Assembly (NCBI GenBank): GCA_016870775.1
Contig: VGAK01000012.1
Location: 1-56,665 of the forward strand
DNA: 56,665 bases
Source of the DNA: Actinomycetota bacterium
GTDB taxonomy: Bacteria > Actinomycetota > Acidimicrobiia > Acidimicrobiales > Ilumatobacteraceae
Direction of reading: 5' to 3'
The position numbers and the translations under genes were made by a program. Shown piece by piece: positions 25,394-34,828 of the stretch (position 1 is the first letter of the stretch; each line of letters starts with the position of its first letter). The notes beneath the pieces were generated by a model. It was given only the letters and a program-made list of their open reading frames with translations. It was not told the DNA's origin and did no database searches.

Positions 25394-25399
25394 AGGCTA
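25394..25399 (-). promoter_or_regulatory. Putative -10 box TAGCCT before AIM24-pyk
   Basis: Read on the minus strand, TAGCCT ends 7 nt before ATG 25386 and no Shine-Dalgarno site is present. This predicts a leaderless transcript for the AIM24-pyk pair. Confidence 0.38.
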
Positions 25400-25446
25400 G
25401 ACCGGCGCGTGCGCGCTCACGGGCGACGGGTCACCGACCGGACCAA

Positions 25447-25533
25447 TGGTGTCGAAGGGGGGACTTGAACCCCCACGCCCTTGCGGGCGCCAGCCCCTCA
25501 AGCTGGTGCGTCTGCCAATTCCGCCACTTCGAC
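25447..25533 (-). tRNA. tRNA-Leu (anticodon GAG)
   Basis: The 7-bp acceptor stem GTCGAAG/CTTCGAC, the D-arm with GCGGAATTGGCAGAC, anticodon stem CCAGC/GCTGG around loop TTGAGGG (anticodon GAG), a long variable arm CGCCCGCAAGGGCG and T-arm GGGGGTTCAAGTCCCCC give a complete class II tRNA. Discriminator A is followed by CCA in the DNA (25449-25447). It reads CUC and CUU codons. Confidence 0.95.
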
Positions 25534-25544
25534 GAGGAAAACAG

Positions 25545-25550
25545 AGACTA
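25545..25550 (-). promoter_or_regulatory. Putative -10 box TAGTCT before tRNA-Leu(GAG)
   Basis: On the minus strand TAGTCT ends 11 nt before the mature tRNA 5' end, the spacing expected for a short 5' leader trimmed by RNase P. Confidence 0.35.
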
Positions 25551-25578
25551 CCGACGCGGATCGGCGCACCCAAAAGAC

Positions 25579-25818
25579 TCAGACAGCGAGCAGGAACCCG
25601 AGCGCGACCACGGAGAACAGCCACACCGTGGCCAACACCGTGGTGATGCGGTTCAGGTTCCGCTCGGCTGCGGCCGAGCCGAGCGCGGCACCGCCACCGC
25701 CGCCGAACATGTCCGAGAGACCCCCACCCTGACCGCTGTGGAGCAGAACACCGATGATGAGGGCGATCATCGAGACCACATTTATCGCGATGGTGAGATA
25801 CAGGACGATGTCGCGCAC
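25579..25818 (-). CDS. secG: Preprotein translocase subunit SecG
   Basis: 79 residues from GTG 25818: helix 1 ('YLTIAINVVSMIALIIGVLLHSG'-type segment), a glycine-rich loop with 'GGGLSDMFGGGGG', and helix 2 near the C-terminus. This is the standard two-helix SecG pattern, and the protein assists SecYE in export. In many actinobacteria it directly follows tpiA; here the opp transporter lies between. The start is not backed by a clear ribosome site; an in-frame start at 25863 would add 15 unlikely residues. Confidence 0.85.
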   Translation of the reverse strand: MRDIVLYLTIAINVVSMIALIIGVLLHSGQGGGLSDMFGGGGGAALGSAAAERNLNRITTVLATVWLFSVVALGFLLAV

Positions 25819-25867
25819 GATCAAAAAGCCTATCGGCGACGGGGCGGACCGGGTCGGCCGCACCGAC

Positions 25868-26869
25868 TCACGCCGGCCGCGCCCCGATGGTGATGGGGAC
25901 CTCGTTCGGGAAGTGGCAGGCCACCATGTGGTTCTGGCTCACCTCGCGCAGGACGGGCTCCTCCTCGGCGCAGCGCATCTCGGCGCGACCGCACCGCGTC
26001 CGGAACCGGCACCCCGAGGGCGGATTGATCGGGCTCGGGACATCGCCGACCAGCACGATCCTCTCCCTCATGCGCTCGACGACGGGATCGGGCTCGGGCA
26101 CAGCCGAGAGCAAGGCCTCGGTGTAGGGATGGGCGGGGGCTCCGTGCAGTTCCTCGGCACTGCTCACCTCGACCACTTTGCCCAGGTACATCACGGCGAC
26201 CCGGTGCGAGACGTGCCGCACGACGGAGAGATCGTGTGCGATGAACAGATAACTGAGCCCCATCTCGTCCTGCAGATCGTGAAGCAGGTTCACCACGCCC
26301 GCCTGGATGCTCACATCGAGCGCCGACACCGGCTCATCGAGAACCAGGAAACTCGGGTTCAATGCGAGCGCCCGCGCGATGCCGATGCGTTGACGTTGGC
26401 CCCCGGAGAACTCGTGGGGGAATCTCCGCGCATGGTCGGGAGACAACCCGACCAAAGTCAGCAGCTCTCGCACACGATCGTCGTGGTCACCCTCCACACG
26501 GTGGATCGCCAGTGGCTCGCTGATCGCAGACCCCACGGTGAGGCGCGGGTCGAGCGAGGCGAACGGATCCTGGAAGACGATCTGCATGTCACGCCGCAGG
26601 TCCCGCATCCGGCTCCGGTCGATCCCCACCAGTTCCTCACCCTTGAAGACCACCGACCCGGCGGTGGGGGCGAGCAGTTGGAGCACGCACCGCCCGACGG
26701 TCGTCTTGCCCGATCCGGATTCACCCACGAGCCCGAGCGTCTCGCCGTTGCCGATCGTGAACGACACGTTCGACACCGCCTGAACCCTCTGGTTGCTCGA
26801 GCGCAAGCCCTTGGTGCTGCGCACATCGAACTCCTTGACGAGCCCCGACACTGTCAGCATGTCGCTCAT
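25868..26869 (-). CDS. oppF: Oligopeptide ABC transporter ATP-binding protein (OppF-like)
   Basis: 333 residues. Walker A '[15 protein letters not shown]', signature '[15 protein letters not shown]' and Walker B '[12 protein letters not shown]' form a full ATPase. The C-terminal oligopeptide/dipeptide-transporter domain with '[14 protein letters not shown]' is the [4Fe-4S]-like cysteine motif of OppD/F and DppD/F. It energises peptide uptake with OppD. The ATG at 26869 overlaps the OppD stop (ATGA), so the longer open frame upstream is disregarded. It is the last gene of oppA-B-C-D-F. Confidence 0.93.
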   Translation of the reverse strand: MSDMLTVSGLVKEFDVRSTKGLRSSNQRVQAVSNVSFTIGNGETLGLVGESGSGKTTVGRCVLQLLAPTAGSVVFKGEELVGIDRSRMRDLRRDMQIVFQDPFASLDPRLTVGSAISEPLAIHRVEGDHDDRVRELLTLVGLSPDHARRFPHEFSGGQRQRIGIARALALNPSFLVLDEPVSALDVSIQAGVVNLLHDLQDEMGLSYLFIAHDLSVVRHVSHRVAVMYLGKVVEVSSAEELHGAPAHPYTEALLSAVPEPDPVVERMRERIVLVGDVPSPINPPSGCRFRTRCGRAEMRCAEEEPVLREVSQNHMVACHFPNEVPITIGARPA

Positions 26870-27837
26870 CGGCTGACCCCGATCTCGGAGATCCGCACGC
26901 ACGCCGACAGCGTCGGTCCGGCCTGCACCAGCTCTCCCGAGGCACCCCGGCACTCATCGGCAGCGTGCGGACAACGCGGCCGAAAGGCACAGCCCTCCGG
27001 TGGCGCGAGCATGTTGGGGGGCGCACCCACGATCGGGCTGAGACGGTCCCTCCCGACCACGGGGAGGGATGCGAGGAGCCCACGGGTGTAGGGGTGGTTC
27101 GAGTGGGCGAACAAGTCCCCCACGGGGGCCTTCTCCACACAGTTGCCCGCGTACATCACCTCGACCCGATCGGCGATCCTGGCGATGACGCCCAGGTCGT
27201 GGGTGATGAAGACCACGGCAGTGTCCGTCATCCGGCGGATCTCCTGGATCACGTCCAGGATCTGGGCTTGGACGGTCACATCGAGGGCCGTGGTCGGTTC
27301 GTCGGCGATCAGCACGTCGGGATCATTCGCGATCGCCATCGCGATCATCACCCTCTGGCGCATGCCACCCGAGAACTGGTGCGGGTACTGCCGTGCCCGC
27401 ACATCGGGTTGCGGCAAGCCCACCAGATCGAGCAGCTCCATCGCGCGGGCATGCGCTGCGTCGTCGTCGAGGTGCTGGTGCGACTGGATCATCTCCACGA
27501 TCTGTGCACCGACGCGCTGCACCGGGTTCAGGGCCGACAACGGGTCCTGGAAGATCATCGCGACCTTCTTGCCCCGCATCCGGCGCACGGTGTCGCGGTC
27601 GACACCGATCATCTCCTGACCCGCCAGGATCGCCGACCCGCTCACCTGGGCGTGCGGGGGCAGGAGGCCCATGATCGACAGGAACGACACAGACTTGCCC
27701 GAACCCGACTCCCCCACGACCCCGACCAACTCGCCAGGCTCGAGATTGAAGTTCACCCCGCGCACGGCCCGCACGAGGCCGGCCGGCGTCGGGAACGAGA
27801 CCCTCAGGTCGCGGATAGACAGGATCGGGGCACTCAC
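26866..27837 (-). CDS. oppD: Oligopeptide ABC transporter ATP-binding protein (OppD-like)
   Basis: 323 residues. Walker A '[15 protein letters not shown]', signature '[15 protein letters not shown]' and Walker B '[12 protein letters not shown]' are intact. The C-terminal '[14 protein letters not shown]' is the cysteine-rich peptide-transporter extension. It partners OppF as an ATPase heterodimer on the cytoplasmic face. Both ends overlap neighbours by 4 nt, consistent with one coupled operon. Confidence 0.93.
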   Translation of the reverse strand: MSAPILSIRDLRVSFPTPAGLVRAVRGVNFNLEPGELVGVVGESGSGKSVSFLSIMGLLPPHAQVSGSAILAGQEMIGVDRDTVRRMRGKKVAMIFQDPLSALNPVQRVGAQIVEMIQSHQHLDDDAAHARAMELLDLVGLPQPDVRARQYPHQFSGGMRQRVMIAMAIANDPDVLIADEPTTALDVTVQAQILDVIQEIRRMTDTAVVFITHDLGVIARIADRVEVMYAGNCVEKAPVGDLFAHSNHPYTRGLLASLPVVGRDRLSPIVGAPPNMLAPPEGCAFRPRCPHAADECRGASGELVQAGPTLSACVRISEIGVSR

Positions 27838-28793
27838 GAGTCCACCATGTGCTTCGGATCGAAGGCGTCGCGCAGACCGTCACCGATGAAGCTGATGCAC
27901 ATCGTGATGATCAGCAGTCCCGCGAAGGGAAAGAGAGCCAACCACCAGTAGCCCGCCCGCACCGCCGTGCGGGCCTCCGAGACGAGCAGTCCGAGCGAGG
28001 TCGCTCCCGATCCGGGATTGGGTCCGTACCCGAAGAGAGCCAGCGTCGCCTCGCTCACGATCGCCCCCACCACGCCCAGACTGAGCGCGACCAGCATCGG
28101 CCCCGCAGAGTTCGGCAACAAGTGACGCCGGATGATGTACCCGTTCGAAGCGCCCGCAGCCCGTGCGGCCTCCACGAACTCGCGCTCCTTGAGCGAGAGA
28201 ACCTGTGCGCGGATGACGCGCGCGACCCCCATCCAGCCGAACAGTGCGAACAAGAAGATGAGGAACCGCACCGTGTTGATCTCGCCAGTCAAGGGCTTCA
28301 ACCAGGGCACATTCGCGAGCGTGCTGCGGACCACCATCAGCGCCACGAGGAACGGGAACGCGAGGAAGATATCGGTCACTCGCATCACCACGTCGTCGAA
28401 TCGACCACCCTTCAGGCCCGCCACGGACCCGACTAGAGCCCCGATCGCCAACGAGAGGAACGCCGACGCGAAGCCGATGAGGAGAGACACACGCATTCCG
28501 TAGATGATCCGGCTGTACAGGTCGCGGCCGATTTGGTCGGTGCCGAACCATGCCTTCGCGAACGGTGCGAGGTTCTGGTTCGCCCCCTCGTTGATGTCGA
28601 TGACGGCCTCGTTGATGCCGTAGCGCGCGGTGATGGGCGACAGCAGGACCCACAGCGTCACGACTGCGAGCACGACGATCGAGACCATGGCGGCCTTGTG
28701 GGTGCGGAACCGACGCAACACCATGCGACCGGGCGAGACCGACTGCACGGTCACCCCGAGGGATTCATTCAGGGAAGCCACTTCGATGGTCAC
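27834..28793 (-). CDS. oppC: Oligopeptide ABC transporter permease (OppC-like)
   Basis: 319 residues with about six helices and the N-terminal OppC extension ('MVLRRFRTHKAAMVSIVVL'-type start). The conserved EAA loop region is 'EFVEAARAAGASNGYIIRRH', followed by 'LGYGPNPGSGATSLGLL'-type elements in the usual place. With OppB it forms the membrane channel. Its gene is 12 nt after oppB and overlaps oppD. Confidence 0.92.
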   Translation of the reverse strand: MTIEVASLNESLGVTVQSVSPGRMVLRRFRTHKAAMVSIVVLAVVTLWVLLSPITARYGINEAVIDINEGANQNLAPFAKAWFGTDQIGRDLYSRIIYGMRVSLLIGFASAFLSLAIGALVGSVAGLKGGRFDDVVMRVTDIFLAFPFLVALMVVRSTLANVPWLKPLTGEINTVRFLIFLFALFGWMGVARVIRAQVLSLKEREFVEAARAAGASNGYIIRRHLLPNSAGPMLVALSLGVVGAIVSEATLALFGYGPNPGSGATSLGLLVSEARTAVRAGYWWLALFPFAGLLIITMCISFIGDGLRDAFDPKHMVDS

Positions 28794-28805
28794 GGCATAC
28801 CTCCC

Positions 28806-29789
28806 CTAATCCAGTGCGATCCGCGGATCCAGGACGGCATAGGCGATGTCTGCGAAGAGATTGAACAGCACGACCGAGAAGATGATCAGCACCATCCACG
28901 GCATCAGCTCGGGGAAATCGCCGTTCGAGTAGGCAGTGAGGAAGAACTTGCCCATCCCCGGGTATTCGAAAATGCCCTCGGTGATGATCAGACCACCCAC
29001 GATGGAGCCGACATCGAGGAACGCGAGCGTCGTCACGGGGATGAGTGCGTTCCTGAGCCCATGGCGCACCAACACCCGGCGGTCGGAGATGCCCTTGGAC
29101 CGGGCCGTGCGCATGTAATCGCTGTTCAGCACATCGAGCAGTGACGACCTCATGTACCGCGCGTACACAGCCATCGACTGGATCGCAACGACCACAACCG
29201 GTAGAACCATGTGCTTGGCCATCAACACCAGATCGAAACCGGAGTGCCCGGGTGGGTAGACCCCCGATGTCGGGAAGAGCGACTTGCCGAACCACGTCTG
29301 CCACTGGACCGCGAAGAACAACTGCAACAGAAGTGCCGTCACGAACGGTGGAACCGCGAGTCCGATCAGCGCGGCTGAGTTCACGCTGGTGTCCCGGAGC
29401 CTGCCGGGCCTTAGCGCGGCGAACACGCCCATTAAAATGCCGACCAGGATCCCCACCGCCGACGCCACGATCCCGAGGCGCAGCGAGTTGGCGAGGGCGT
29501 CCTTCAGATTGGGCCACACCTCGCGTTGCCCCTTGATGCTGCGCGGCCAGTCGAAGGAGAGGAATCCACCGAGCCATTGGAAGTATCCCCGCACATAGCC
29601 GAACGCCCCCTCATAGAGCCCGTTATGGGATCGGTAGCGCTCGAGTTGCTCTCGCGTGGCACGGATGTTGACGCGCTTGTAACTGGCGACCGGATCGGTT
29701 CCGATCCTGATGGCGCAGTACACCAGGAAAGTAACCAGCAGCAGTGTCGGGATCATCCAGACGAAGCGGCGCGCGATGTACCTCAACAT
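28806..29789 (-). CDS. oppB: Oligopeptide ABC transporter permease (OppB-like)
   Basis: 327 residues from ATG 29789, which has a G-run about 8 nt upstream; an in-frame GTG at 29795 is possible. The N-terminal 'MLRYIARRFVWMIPTLLLV' is the OppB/DppB first helix. About six helices and the EAA loop 'DYMRTARSKGISDRRVLVRH' follow. It is separated from oppA by 147 bp that hold a strong hairpin, so permease and ATPase genes may be expressed below the binding protein (inference). Confidence 0.92.
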   Translation of the reverse strand: MLRYIARRFVWMIPTLLLVTFLVYCAIRIGTDPVASYKRVNIRATREQLERYRSHNGLYEGAFGYVRGYFQWLGGFLSFDWPRSIKGQREVWPNLKDALANSLRLGIVASAVGILVGILMGVFAALRPGRLRDTSVNSAALIGLAVPPFVTALLLQLFFAVQWQTWFGKSLFPTSGVYPPGHSGFDLVLMAKHMVLPVVVVAIQSMAVYARYMRSSLLDVLNSDYMRTARSKGISDRRVLVRHGLRNALIPVTTLAFLDVGSIVGGLIITEGIFEYPGMGKFFLTAYSNGDFPELMPWMVLIIFSVVLFNLFADIAYAVLDPRIALD

Positions 29790-29877
29790 GCGCACCCCCC
29801 GGTCATCGCCCGATCATTCTTGCCCATCGGGGACCGCCGGTGCACCACCCGCGGCGCTCCGATCCACCCGGGAACGC

Positions 29878-29913
29878 AAAGAGGGTGCGGGACCGGGGTC
29901 CCGCACCCTCTTT
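29878..29913 (-). terminator. Strong hairpin between oppA and oppB
   Basis: Perfect 17-bp arms, 29878-29894 and 29897-29913, lie 24 nt after the oppA stop. They close on a 2-nt gap, so the true loop is 4-6 nt. On the transcript the stem starts AAAGAGGG and ends CCCUCUUU, giving only a short U-tract. It may stop part of the transcription or protect the oppA 3' end. Confidence 0.6.
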
Positions 29914-29936
29914 AGATGCGTCCTGTGAGGGGCGAA

Positions 29937-31637
29937 TCAGTCGAGCAGCACGACCTTGGGCTCGCCCGCCATCATCTCGGTGACCTCGTAGCGACCGTCA
30001 TCGGTCGTGACGAAGACTCCCGGCATCAGGTTCTGAGAGCCCGTCCACGCGGCCCACGAGGAGCTCGCGCACTCCGTGACGGGGTTCAGACAGGACGGCC
30101 ACTGCTCGGCACCGATGATCACCTGGCCGTCGCCATCGACGTCGGTCCACGTGTAGGTGTCGTAGAAGGCCGCATTGTTCGCGAGGTTGTTCTCCGTCCC
30201 GGAGACTTTGTCCTTGCGGTAGGCGCCCAGGTTCGGGAACTGGAACAGCGGGACCATGATGTAGTCCTTGTCGATCTCGACGATCGCAGACTTGATCAGG
30301 TCAGCTCGCTTGGTGGCGTCGGTCTCGTTGTCGGAGTCGTTCAGTAACTTCGTGGCCGTGTCATTGACCCAGCCCTGGAAGTTCCCGCCCCGGTTGCCGT
30401 TTTCGGCCGTCGGGACCTGGTCACCGGCGAACGAACCGACCAGGTAGGCCGGGTCCGGCGGAGCGACCGAGATGTACATCGCGAGGTCGTAGTCCATGCC
30501 GGGCAGGCGCTTCTGGAAGTAGGTGTCTGCGTCGGAGTTGTCCGCCTCGACGTTGAAGCCGGCCTTCCTGAACAGCGGGATGAGGTACGCCTGGGTGCTC
30601 TCGCGACGGGTGTTGCCCGTGTTGACGACCCACCGCACCTTCGGTGCCACGCCGTCCTTGGCCCACAGGCCACTGCCATCCTTGGCGTAGCCGGCGTCGG
30701 TCATGATCTTGTCGGCCGCGGCTTGGTCGTACTTGTTGCCGAAGAGACCCTCGGGACAGTACGGACCGGGCGTGATCGGACCACAGGTCAGGAGCGATGC
30801 GTTGGGGTTGATCGGGATGTAGATCTGCTTGAGCAACGCATCGAGGTCGATCGACTTGTAGAACGCCTCGCGGTAGGCCGGGTCAGCGAATACGCGCGGG
30901 TTGCCGTCCGCGTCCTTGCCGTCCACGCCGAGGTTGAAGTAGAGCGCCTCGAAATCCCTGCCGTACTTGGTCACCTGGGTGATGTTGGCATCCTCGAGCT
31001 CCTTGTCGATGCCCGCGTAGAACTGCGGGAAGATGAAGTCCACCTCACCGGCCTTGAGGGCCGCGATCTGGGTCTCTATCTTCGGCACCATGACCAACTT
31101 GCTGTAGCTGGCCTTCTTGGAGCCGAAGTAGTTCTCGTTCGGCACGAACACGACCTGGTCCGGGCTCCACGACTCCATCTTCCACGGCTGACCCGAGAAC
31201 GGGATGCTCGTCTGGAAGTCCTGGGAGATGTCGGCGCAGTTCGCCACGGCCGCCTTCTTGATGAGACCACCGAAGAGACCGCGCCACGGCGCATACGTCG
31301 CCTTGAAGGAGACCTTGACCTGCTTGTCGCTGTCACCCCTCTCGATGTTGGTGATCTTGTCGACACCAGTGGTCGCGATCGACCCCGGGGTCTTCAGCGC
31401 TGCGAGAGCGGTGCACTCGAAGTCCTCCCAGGTGATCGGGGTGTTGTCTTCCCACACCGCGTTCTCGGCGATGTCATAGGTGATCGTCATCTTGGCGTCA
31501 CCCGTTGCCCACTTGCCGGTGCTGTCACCGCCGGCGTCCTCGGTTGCGCTGTCGCTGCCACCGCCGCAAGCGGCGAGAACGAGCGCAGCGCCGAGGAGTG
31601 CACCGGTGAGTGTGTGGCTTTTGTGGACTCTCTTCAT
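29937..31637 (-). CDS. oppA: Peptide/substrate-binding lipoprotein (SBP family 5, OppA-like)
   Basis: 566 residues. A signal peptide with lipobox 'LVLAAC' (Cys24) is followed by a Gly/Ser/Asp-rich linker, so the mature protein is lipid-anchored outside the membrane. The body is an SBP_bac_5 domain, although the N-terminal lobe is slightly divergent. It captures peptides or other solutes and delivers them to OppBCDF. GGAGGT precedes the ATG by 6 nt. Its gene heads the operon. The substrate is unknown; nickel, glycoside or antibiotic precursors are other options for this family. Confidence 0.92.
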   Translation of the reverse strand: MKRVHKSHTLTGALLGAALVLAACGGGSDSATEDAGGDSTGKWATGDAKMTITYDIAENAVWEDNTPITWEDFECTALAALKTPGSIATTGVDKITNIERGDSDKQVKVSFKATYAPWRGLFGGLIKKAAVANCADISQDFQTSIPFSGQPWKMESWSPDQVVFVPNENYFGSKKASYSKLVMVPKIETQIAALKAGEVDFIFPQFYAGIDKELEDANITQVTKYGRDFEALYFNLGVDGKDADGNPRVFADPAYREAFYKSIDLDALLKQIYIPINPNASLLTCGPITPGPYCPEGLFGNKYDQAAADKIMTDAGYAKDGSGLWAKDGVAPKVRWVVNTGNTRRESTQAYLIPLFRKAGFNVEADNSDADTYFQKRLPGMDYDLAMYISVAPPDPAYLVGSFAGDQVPTAENGNRGGNFQGWVNDTATKLLNDSDNETDATKRADLIKSAIVEIDKDYIMVPLFQFPNLGAYRKDKVSGTENNLANNAAFYDTYTWTDVDGDGQVIIGAEQWPSCLNPVTECASSSWAAWTGSQNLMPGVFVTTDDGRYEVTEMMAGEPKVVLLD

Positions 31638-31725
31638 GTGCTGACCTCCATGTCATGGCTTCCCGCCCCGAAGGAGTGCCCGCACCCACAACCAGGCACG
31701 ATGGTCATTCCCCCGAACCGACCCA

Positions 31726-31765
31726 CCGGTGAGAAACTATCACGTTGTTTGGGCTCGCTCACCGG
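31726..31765 (-). promoter_or_regulatory. Inverted repeat around a -10-like box upstream of oppA
   Basis: CCGGTGAG (31726-31733) and CTCACCGG (31758-31765) are perfect 8-bp arms 24 nt apart. On the minus strand GATAGT (31742-31737) lies inside the repeat and could be the -10 for oppA, leaving an approximately 90-nt leader. Such bracketing would suit repressor control. Confidence 0.3.
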
Positions 31766-31823
31766 CCGGCCAAATGGGCCGTGTTTGGACCCGATTTCCC
31801 CGTACCCGTGGCGAAACACTGTG

Positions 31824-32618
31824 TCAAGACGGCTCGACATGGAGGCGGTACTGGATGATCCGGGCGAACTCGTCGGGATCGAGGGATGCACCCCCCACGA
31901 GGGCGCCGTCGATGTCGGGTTGGGTCATCAAGTCAGCGATGTTCGCGGCCTTGACCGATCCCCCGTATTGGATCCGCACCGACGCTCCGGCCGGAGCCCC
32001 CGCCAGAACCGCGACCTCGCGCCGAATCGCCCCGCACACTTCCTGGGCGTCGAAAGACGTGGCACTGCGTCCGGTCCCGATCGCCCAGATCGGCTCGTAG
32101 GCCACCACCAATGCGGCGACCTGCTCGGGCGCTAGTCCCGACACCCCCGAGCGAACCTGCCCGAGAACCTTGTCCAAGGTCTGGCCCGCCTCCCTCTCGA
32201 CCAACGTCTCGCCCACACACAGGATCGGCGTCATTCCATGGGCGATGACCGCGACCACCTTGCGGCGCACCACCTCGTCGGTCTCATCGAACATGTCGCG
32301 GCGCTCACTGTGCCCGCAGATCACGTACTTGGTGCCCAACTTGGCGAGGAACGGCGGCGCGATCTCGCCCGTGAAGGCGCCCCTGTCCTCCCAGTGACAG
32401 TTCTGGGCACCCAGTTGCATGTGGAGCCTGTCGGCGTCGATCAGGGTCTGCACACTGCGGAGATCGGTGAACGGCGGATGGATCGTCACATCCACCGCGT
32501 CGTGGTCCTCCTTGGAGATGAGATAGGCGAGTTTCTGGACGAACTGGATCGCCTCGTAGTGGTTCTGGTGCATCTTCCAGTTGCCGCTGATGATCGGACG
32601 GCGCGTCTCACCTGACAT
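31824..32618 (-). CDS. tpiA: Triosephosphate isomerase
   Basis: 264 residues, normal length. It interconverts glyceraldehyde-3-phosphate and dihydroxyacetone phosphate. 'SGNWKMH' holds Asn and the catalytic Lys, 'VICGHSERR' the electrophile His, and 'VVAYEPIWAIGTG' the catalytic Glu and loop 6. The C-terminal phosphate site 'RIQYGGSVKAANI' is present. The start overlaps the pgk 3' end by 11 nt in the operon gap-pgk-tpiA. Confidence 0.97.
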   Translation of the reverse strand: MSGETRRPIISGNWKMHQNHYEAIQFVQKLAYLISKEDHDAVDVTIHPPFTDLRSVQTLIDADRLHMQLGAQNCHWEDRGAFTGEIAPPFLAKLGTKYVICGHSERRDMFDETDEVVRRKVVAVIAHGMTPILCVGETLVEREAGQTLDKVLGQVRSGVSGLAPEQVAALVVAYEPIWAIGTGRSATSFDAQEVCGAIRREVAVLAGAPAGASVRIQYGGSVKAANIADLMTQPDIDGALVGGASLDPDEFARIIQYRLHVEPS

Positions 32619-33723
32619 TGGGGGCTCCCCTCAGAGCGGCCAGCCCGGGAAGATCACCGAGTTCCAGCAGCTCGAGCGACGCACCACCACCGGTCGAGAC
32701 GTGGTCGACTTCGTCATCGAGACCGAACTGTGCCAGAGCTGCCACACTGTCACCGCCTCCCACCACCGTGAACGCCCTCGTATCTGCCATGGCCTGGGCA
32801 ACGGTGCGCGTGCCCGCGGCGAATCGCTCGTCCTCGAACATCCCCATCGGGCCGTTCCACAACACGGTCCTGGCCTCCATGATCACGTCGGAGAACGCCG
32901 CCGCGCTTCCAGGCCCGATGTCGAGCCCCTTGGCACCACTCGGGAGACGTTGACCGAAGGTCGCGAAGTTCCCATCGCCATCCAGACCGACGATGTCGTC
33001 GGGGAGATGGATCGCTTTGTCCGCATCGAGCAGCCGGCGACAGGTGGCGACCTGGTCGAGCTCGCAGATCGAGTCCCCGACCGGGTACCCCCTGGCGGCC
33101 AGGAACGTGAAGCACATGCCACCGCCGATGACGAGCGAATCGACCACTTGGAGGAGTGCTTCGATCACCCCCATCTTGTCGGAGACCTTGGCCCCACCGA
33201 GGACCGCCACGAACGGCCTCTTGGGCGTGTCCCGGAGGTTCCCCAGCACCTCCACCTCGCGCTGCAGCAGACGTCCGGCGGCGGAGGGAAGACTCCGAGG
33301 CGGGCCCACGATCGACGCGTGTGCACGGTGCGCCGCACCGAAGGCATCGTTCACGTACATGTCGACCCCATCGATGAGGCGCGCCACGAACTCGGGGGTG
33401 TTCCCCTCCTCCCGCGGGTCGAACCGCAGGTTCTCCACCAGATCGACGCCCGGTGCGAGTTCAGCCAGACGCTCACGGACCGGCGCCATCGAGTACTTCT
33501 GCTCGGGCGCACCCTTGGGGCGGCCGAGATGACTGGCGCACACCACGGAAGCCCCGCGCGTGACCAGCCACTCGATCGTGGGCAGCGCGGCACGGATGCG
33601 AAAATCGTCGGTGATGCGTCGTGCGTCGTCGGGGCCCTCCATCGGCACGTTGAAGTCGGTGCGGACGAGCACCCGCTTCCCCGCGACATCGCCCAGGTCC
33701 TCGAGGACGGGAACGCGTGTCAC
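32608..33723 (-). CDS. pgk: Phosphoglycerate kinase
   Basis: 371 residues from GTG 33723, short for the family (about 390-415). It transfers phosphate from 1,3-bisphosphoglycerate to ADP. 'KRVLVRTDFNVPM', 'SHLGRPKGAPE', 'VENLRFDPRE', 'YVNDAFGAAHRAHAS' and the nucleotide-site 'GGGDSVAAL' are all present; the missing length is spread over loops. It starts 4 nt after the gap stop. Slightly compact but with no key residue lost. Confidence 0.96.
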   Translation of the reverse strand: MTRVPVLEDLGDVAGKRVLVRTDFNVPMEGPDDARRITDDFRIRAALPTIEWLVTRGASVVCASHLGRPKGAPEQKYSMAPVRERLAELAPGVDLVENLRFDPREEGNTPEFVARLIDGVDMYVNDAFGAAHRAHASIVGPPRSLPSAAGRLLQREVEVLGNLRDTPKRPFVAVLGGAKVSDKMGVIEALLQVVDSLVIGGGMCFTFLAARGYPVGDSICELDQVATCRRLLDADKAIHLPDDIVGLDGDGNFATFGQRLPSGAKGLDIGPGSAAAFSDVIMEARTVLWNGPMGMFEDERFAAGTRTVAQAMADTRAFTVVGGGDSVAALAQFGLDDEVDHVSTGGGASLELLELGDLPGLAALRGAPNVR

Positions 33724-33727
33724 GGCA

Positions 33728-34726
33728 TCACTTGCCGACGTGCAGCACGAGGTCGACGAGGCGGTTCGAGTAACCCCACTCGTTGTCGTACCACCCGAGC
33801 ACCTTCACGAGCGTCCCCATGCTCATCGTGAGGTCGGCGTCGAAGATGCACGAGTGCGGGTTCGTCACGATGTCACTCGAGACGATCGGAGCCTCGGTGT
33901 ACTCGAGCACACCCTTCAGCGGCCCCGAAGCAGCCGCGGCGAAGGCCGAGTTGATCTCCTCCACCGTGGCGGGCTTCTTCAGGTTCGCGACGAAATCGGT
34001 GATCGAGCCGGTGGGCACCGGCACGCGCAGTGCGGTCCCGTCGAGCTTGCCCTTCATCGACTCCATCACGAGGCTCGTGGCACGCGCCGCACCCGTGGAG
34101 GTGGGCGTGATGTTGATGGCGGCGCCGCGGGCACGACGCAGGTCGCTGTGTGGACCATCGACGAGCGACTGGTCGCCGGTGTAGGCGTGCACGGTCGTCA
34201 TGAGTCCGTTCTCGACGCCGAAGGCGTCGTCGAGCACCTTGACGAGGGGCACGAAGCAATTCGTGGTGCAACTCGCATTCGAGATCACCCTGTGCCTGGC
34301 GCGGTCGAAGTCGAAGTGGTTCACGCCGTAGACGAAGGTGGCGTCGGCCCCGTTCGAGGGCGCCGACACGACCACGAGCGGTGCTCCCGCTTCGAGGTGC
34401 ACCGCGGCTTTGTCCCGGTCGGTGAATATGCCGGTGGACTCGATCACGAGGTCGATCCCGAGGCCGCCCCAGGGGAGAGCCCTCGGGTCGCGTTCCGACA
34501 ACACCCTCAGCACTCTCCCATCGATCGAGATTCCACCCTCGACTGCCTCGATCGTGTTCGGGAGCACGCCGAGGACGGAGTCGTACTTCAGGAGGTGAGC
34601 CATGGTCTTGAGGGACCCCAGGTCGTTCACCGCCACGATCTCGACGTCGGCCGATGAGGCCGCGACTGCGCGGAAGAAGTTGCGGCCGATCCGGCCGAAT
34701 CCGTTGATACCGACCCGCACGGTCAC
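33728..34726 (-). CDS. gap: Type I glyceraldehyde-3-phosphate dehydrogenase
   Basis: 332 residues from GTG 34726, which has GAGGAG about 8 nt upstream; a longer frame to 34762 is ruled out. 'VGINGFGRIGRNFFRA' is the NAD-binding motif, 'SNASCTTNCFVPL' holds the catalytic Cys (about 153), and 'NPHSCIFDADLTM' and 'WYDNEWGYSNRLVDL' are family standards. It oxidises glyceraldehyde-3-phosphate to 1,3-bisphosphoglycerate. It is the first gene of gap-pgk-tpiA, 102 bp after rapZ; CTATTGT near 34760 may be a -10 for it. Confidence 0.97.
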   Translation of the reverse strand: MTVRVGINGFGRIGRNFFRAVAASSADVEIVAVNDLGSLKTMAHLLKYDSVLGVLPNTIEAVEGGISIDGRVLRVLSERDPRALPWGGLGIDLVIESTGIFTDRDKAAVHLEAGAPLVVVSAPSNGADATFVYGVNHFDFDRARHRVISNASCTTNCFVPLVKVLDDAFGVENGLMTTVHAYTGDQSLVDGPHSDLRRARGAAINITPTSTGAARATSLVMESMKGKLDGTALRVPVPTGSITDFVANLKKPATVEEINSAFAAAASGPLKGVLEYTEAPIVSSDIVTNPHSCIFDADLTMSMGTLVKVLGWYDNEWGYSNRLVDLVLHVGK

Positions 34727-34828
34727 GTCTGGTCTCCTCTCACCTGAGCCAACCCGTGACAATAGTTCGCAGCCGCCCGCCCAACCCCGTTCCCGGGCTC
34801 CCCGCGCGGTTGTCCCCCACCACCGAGC

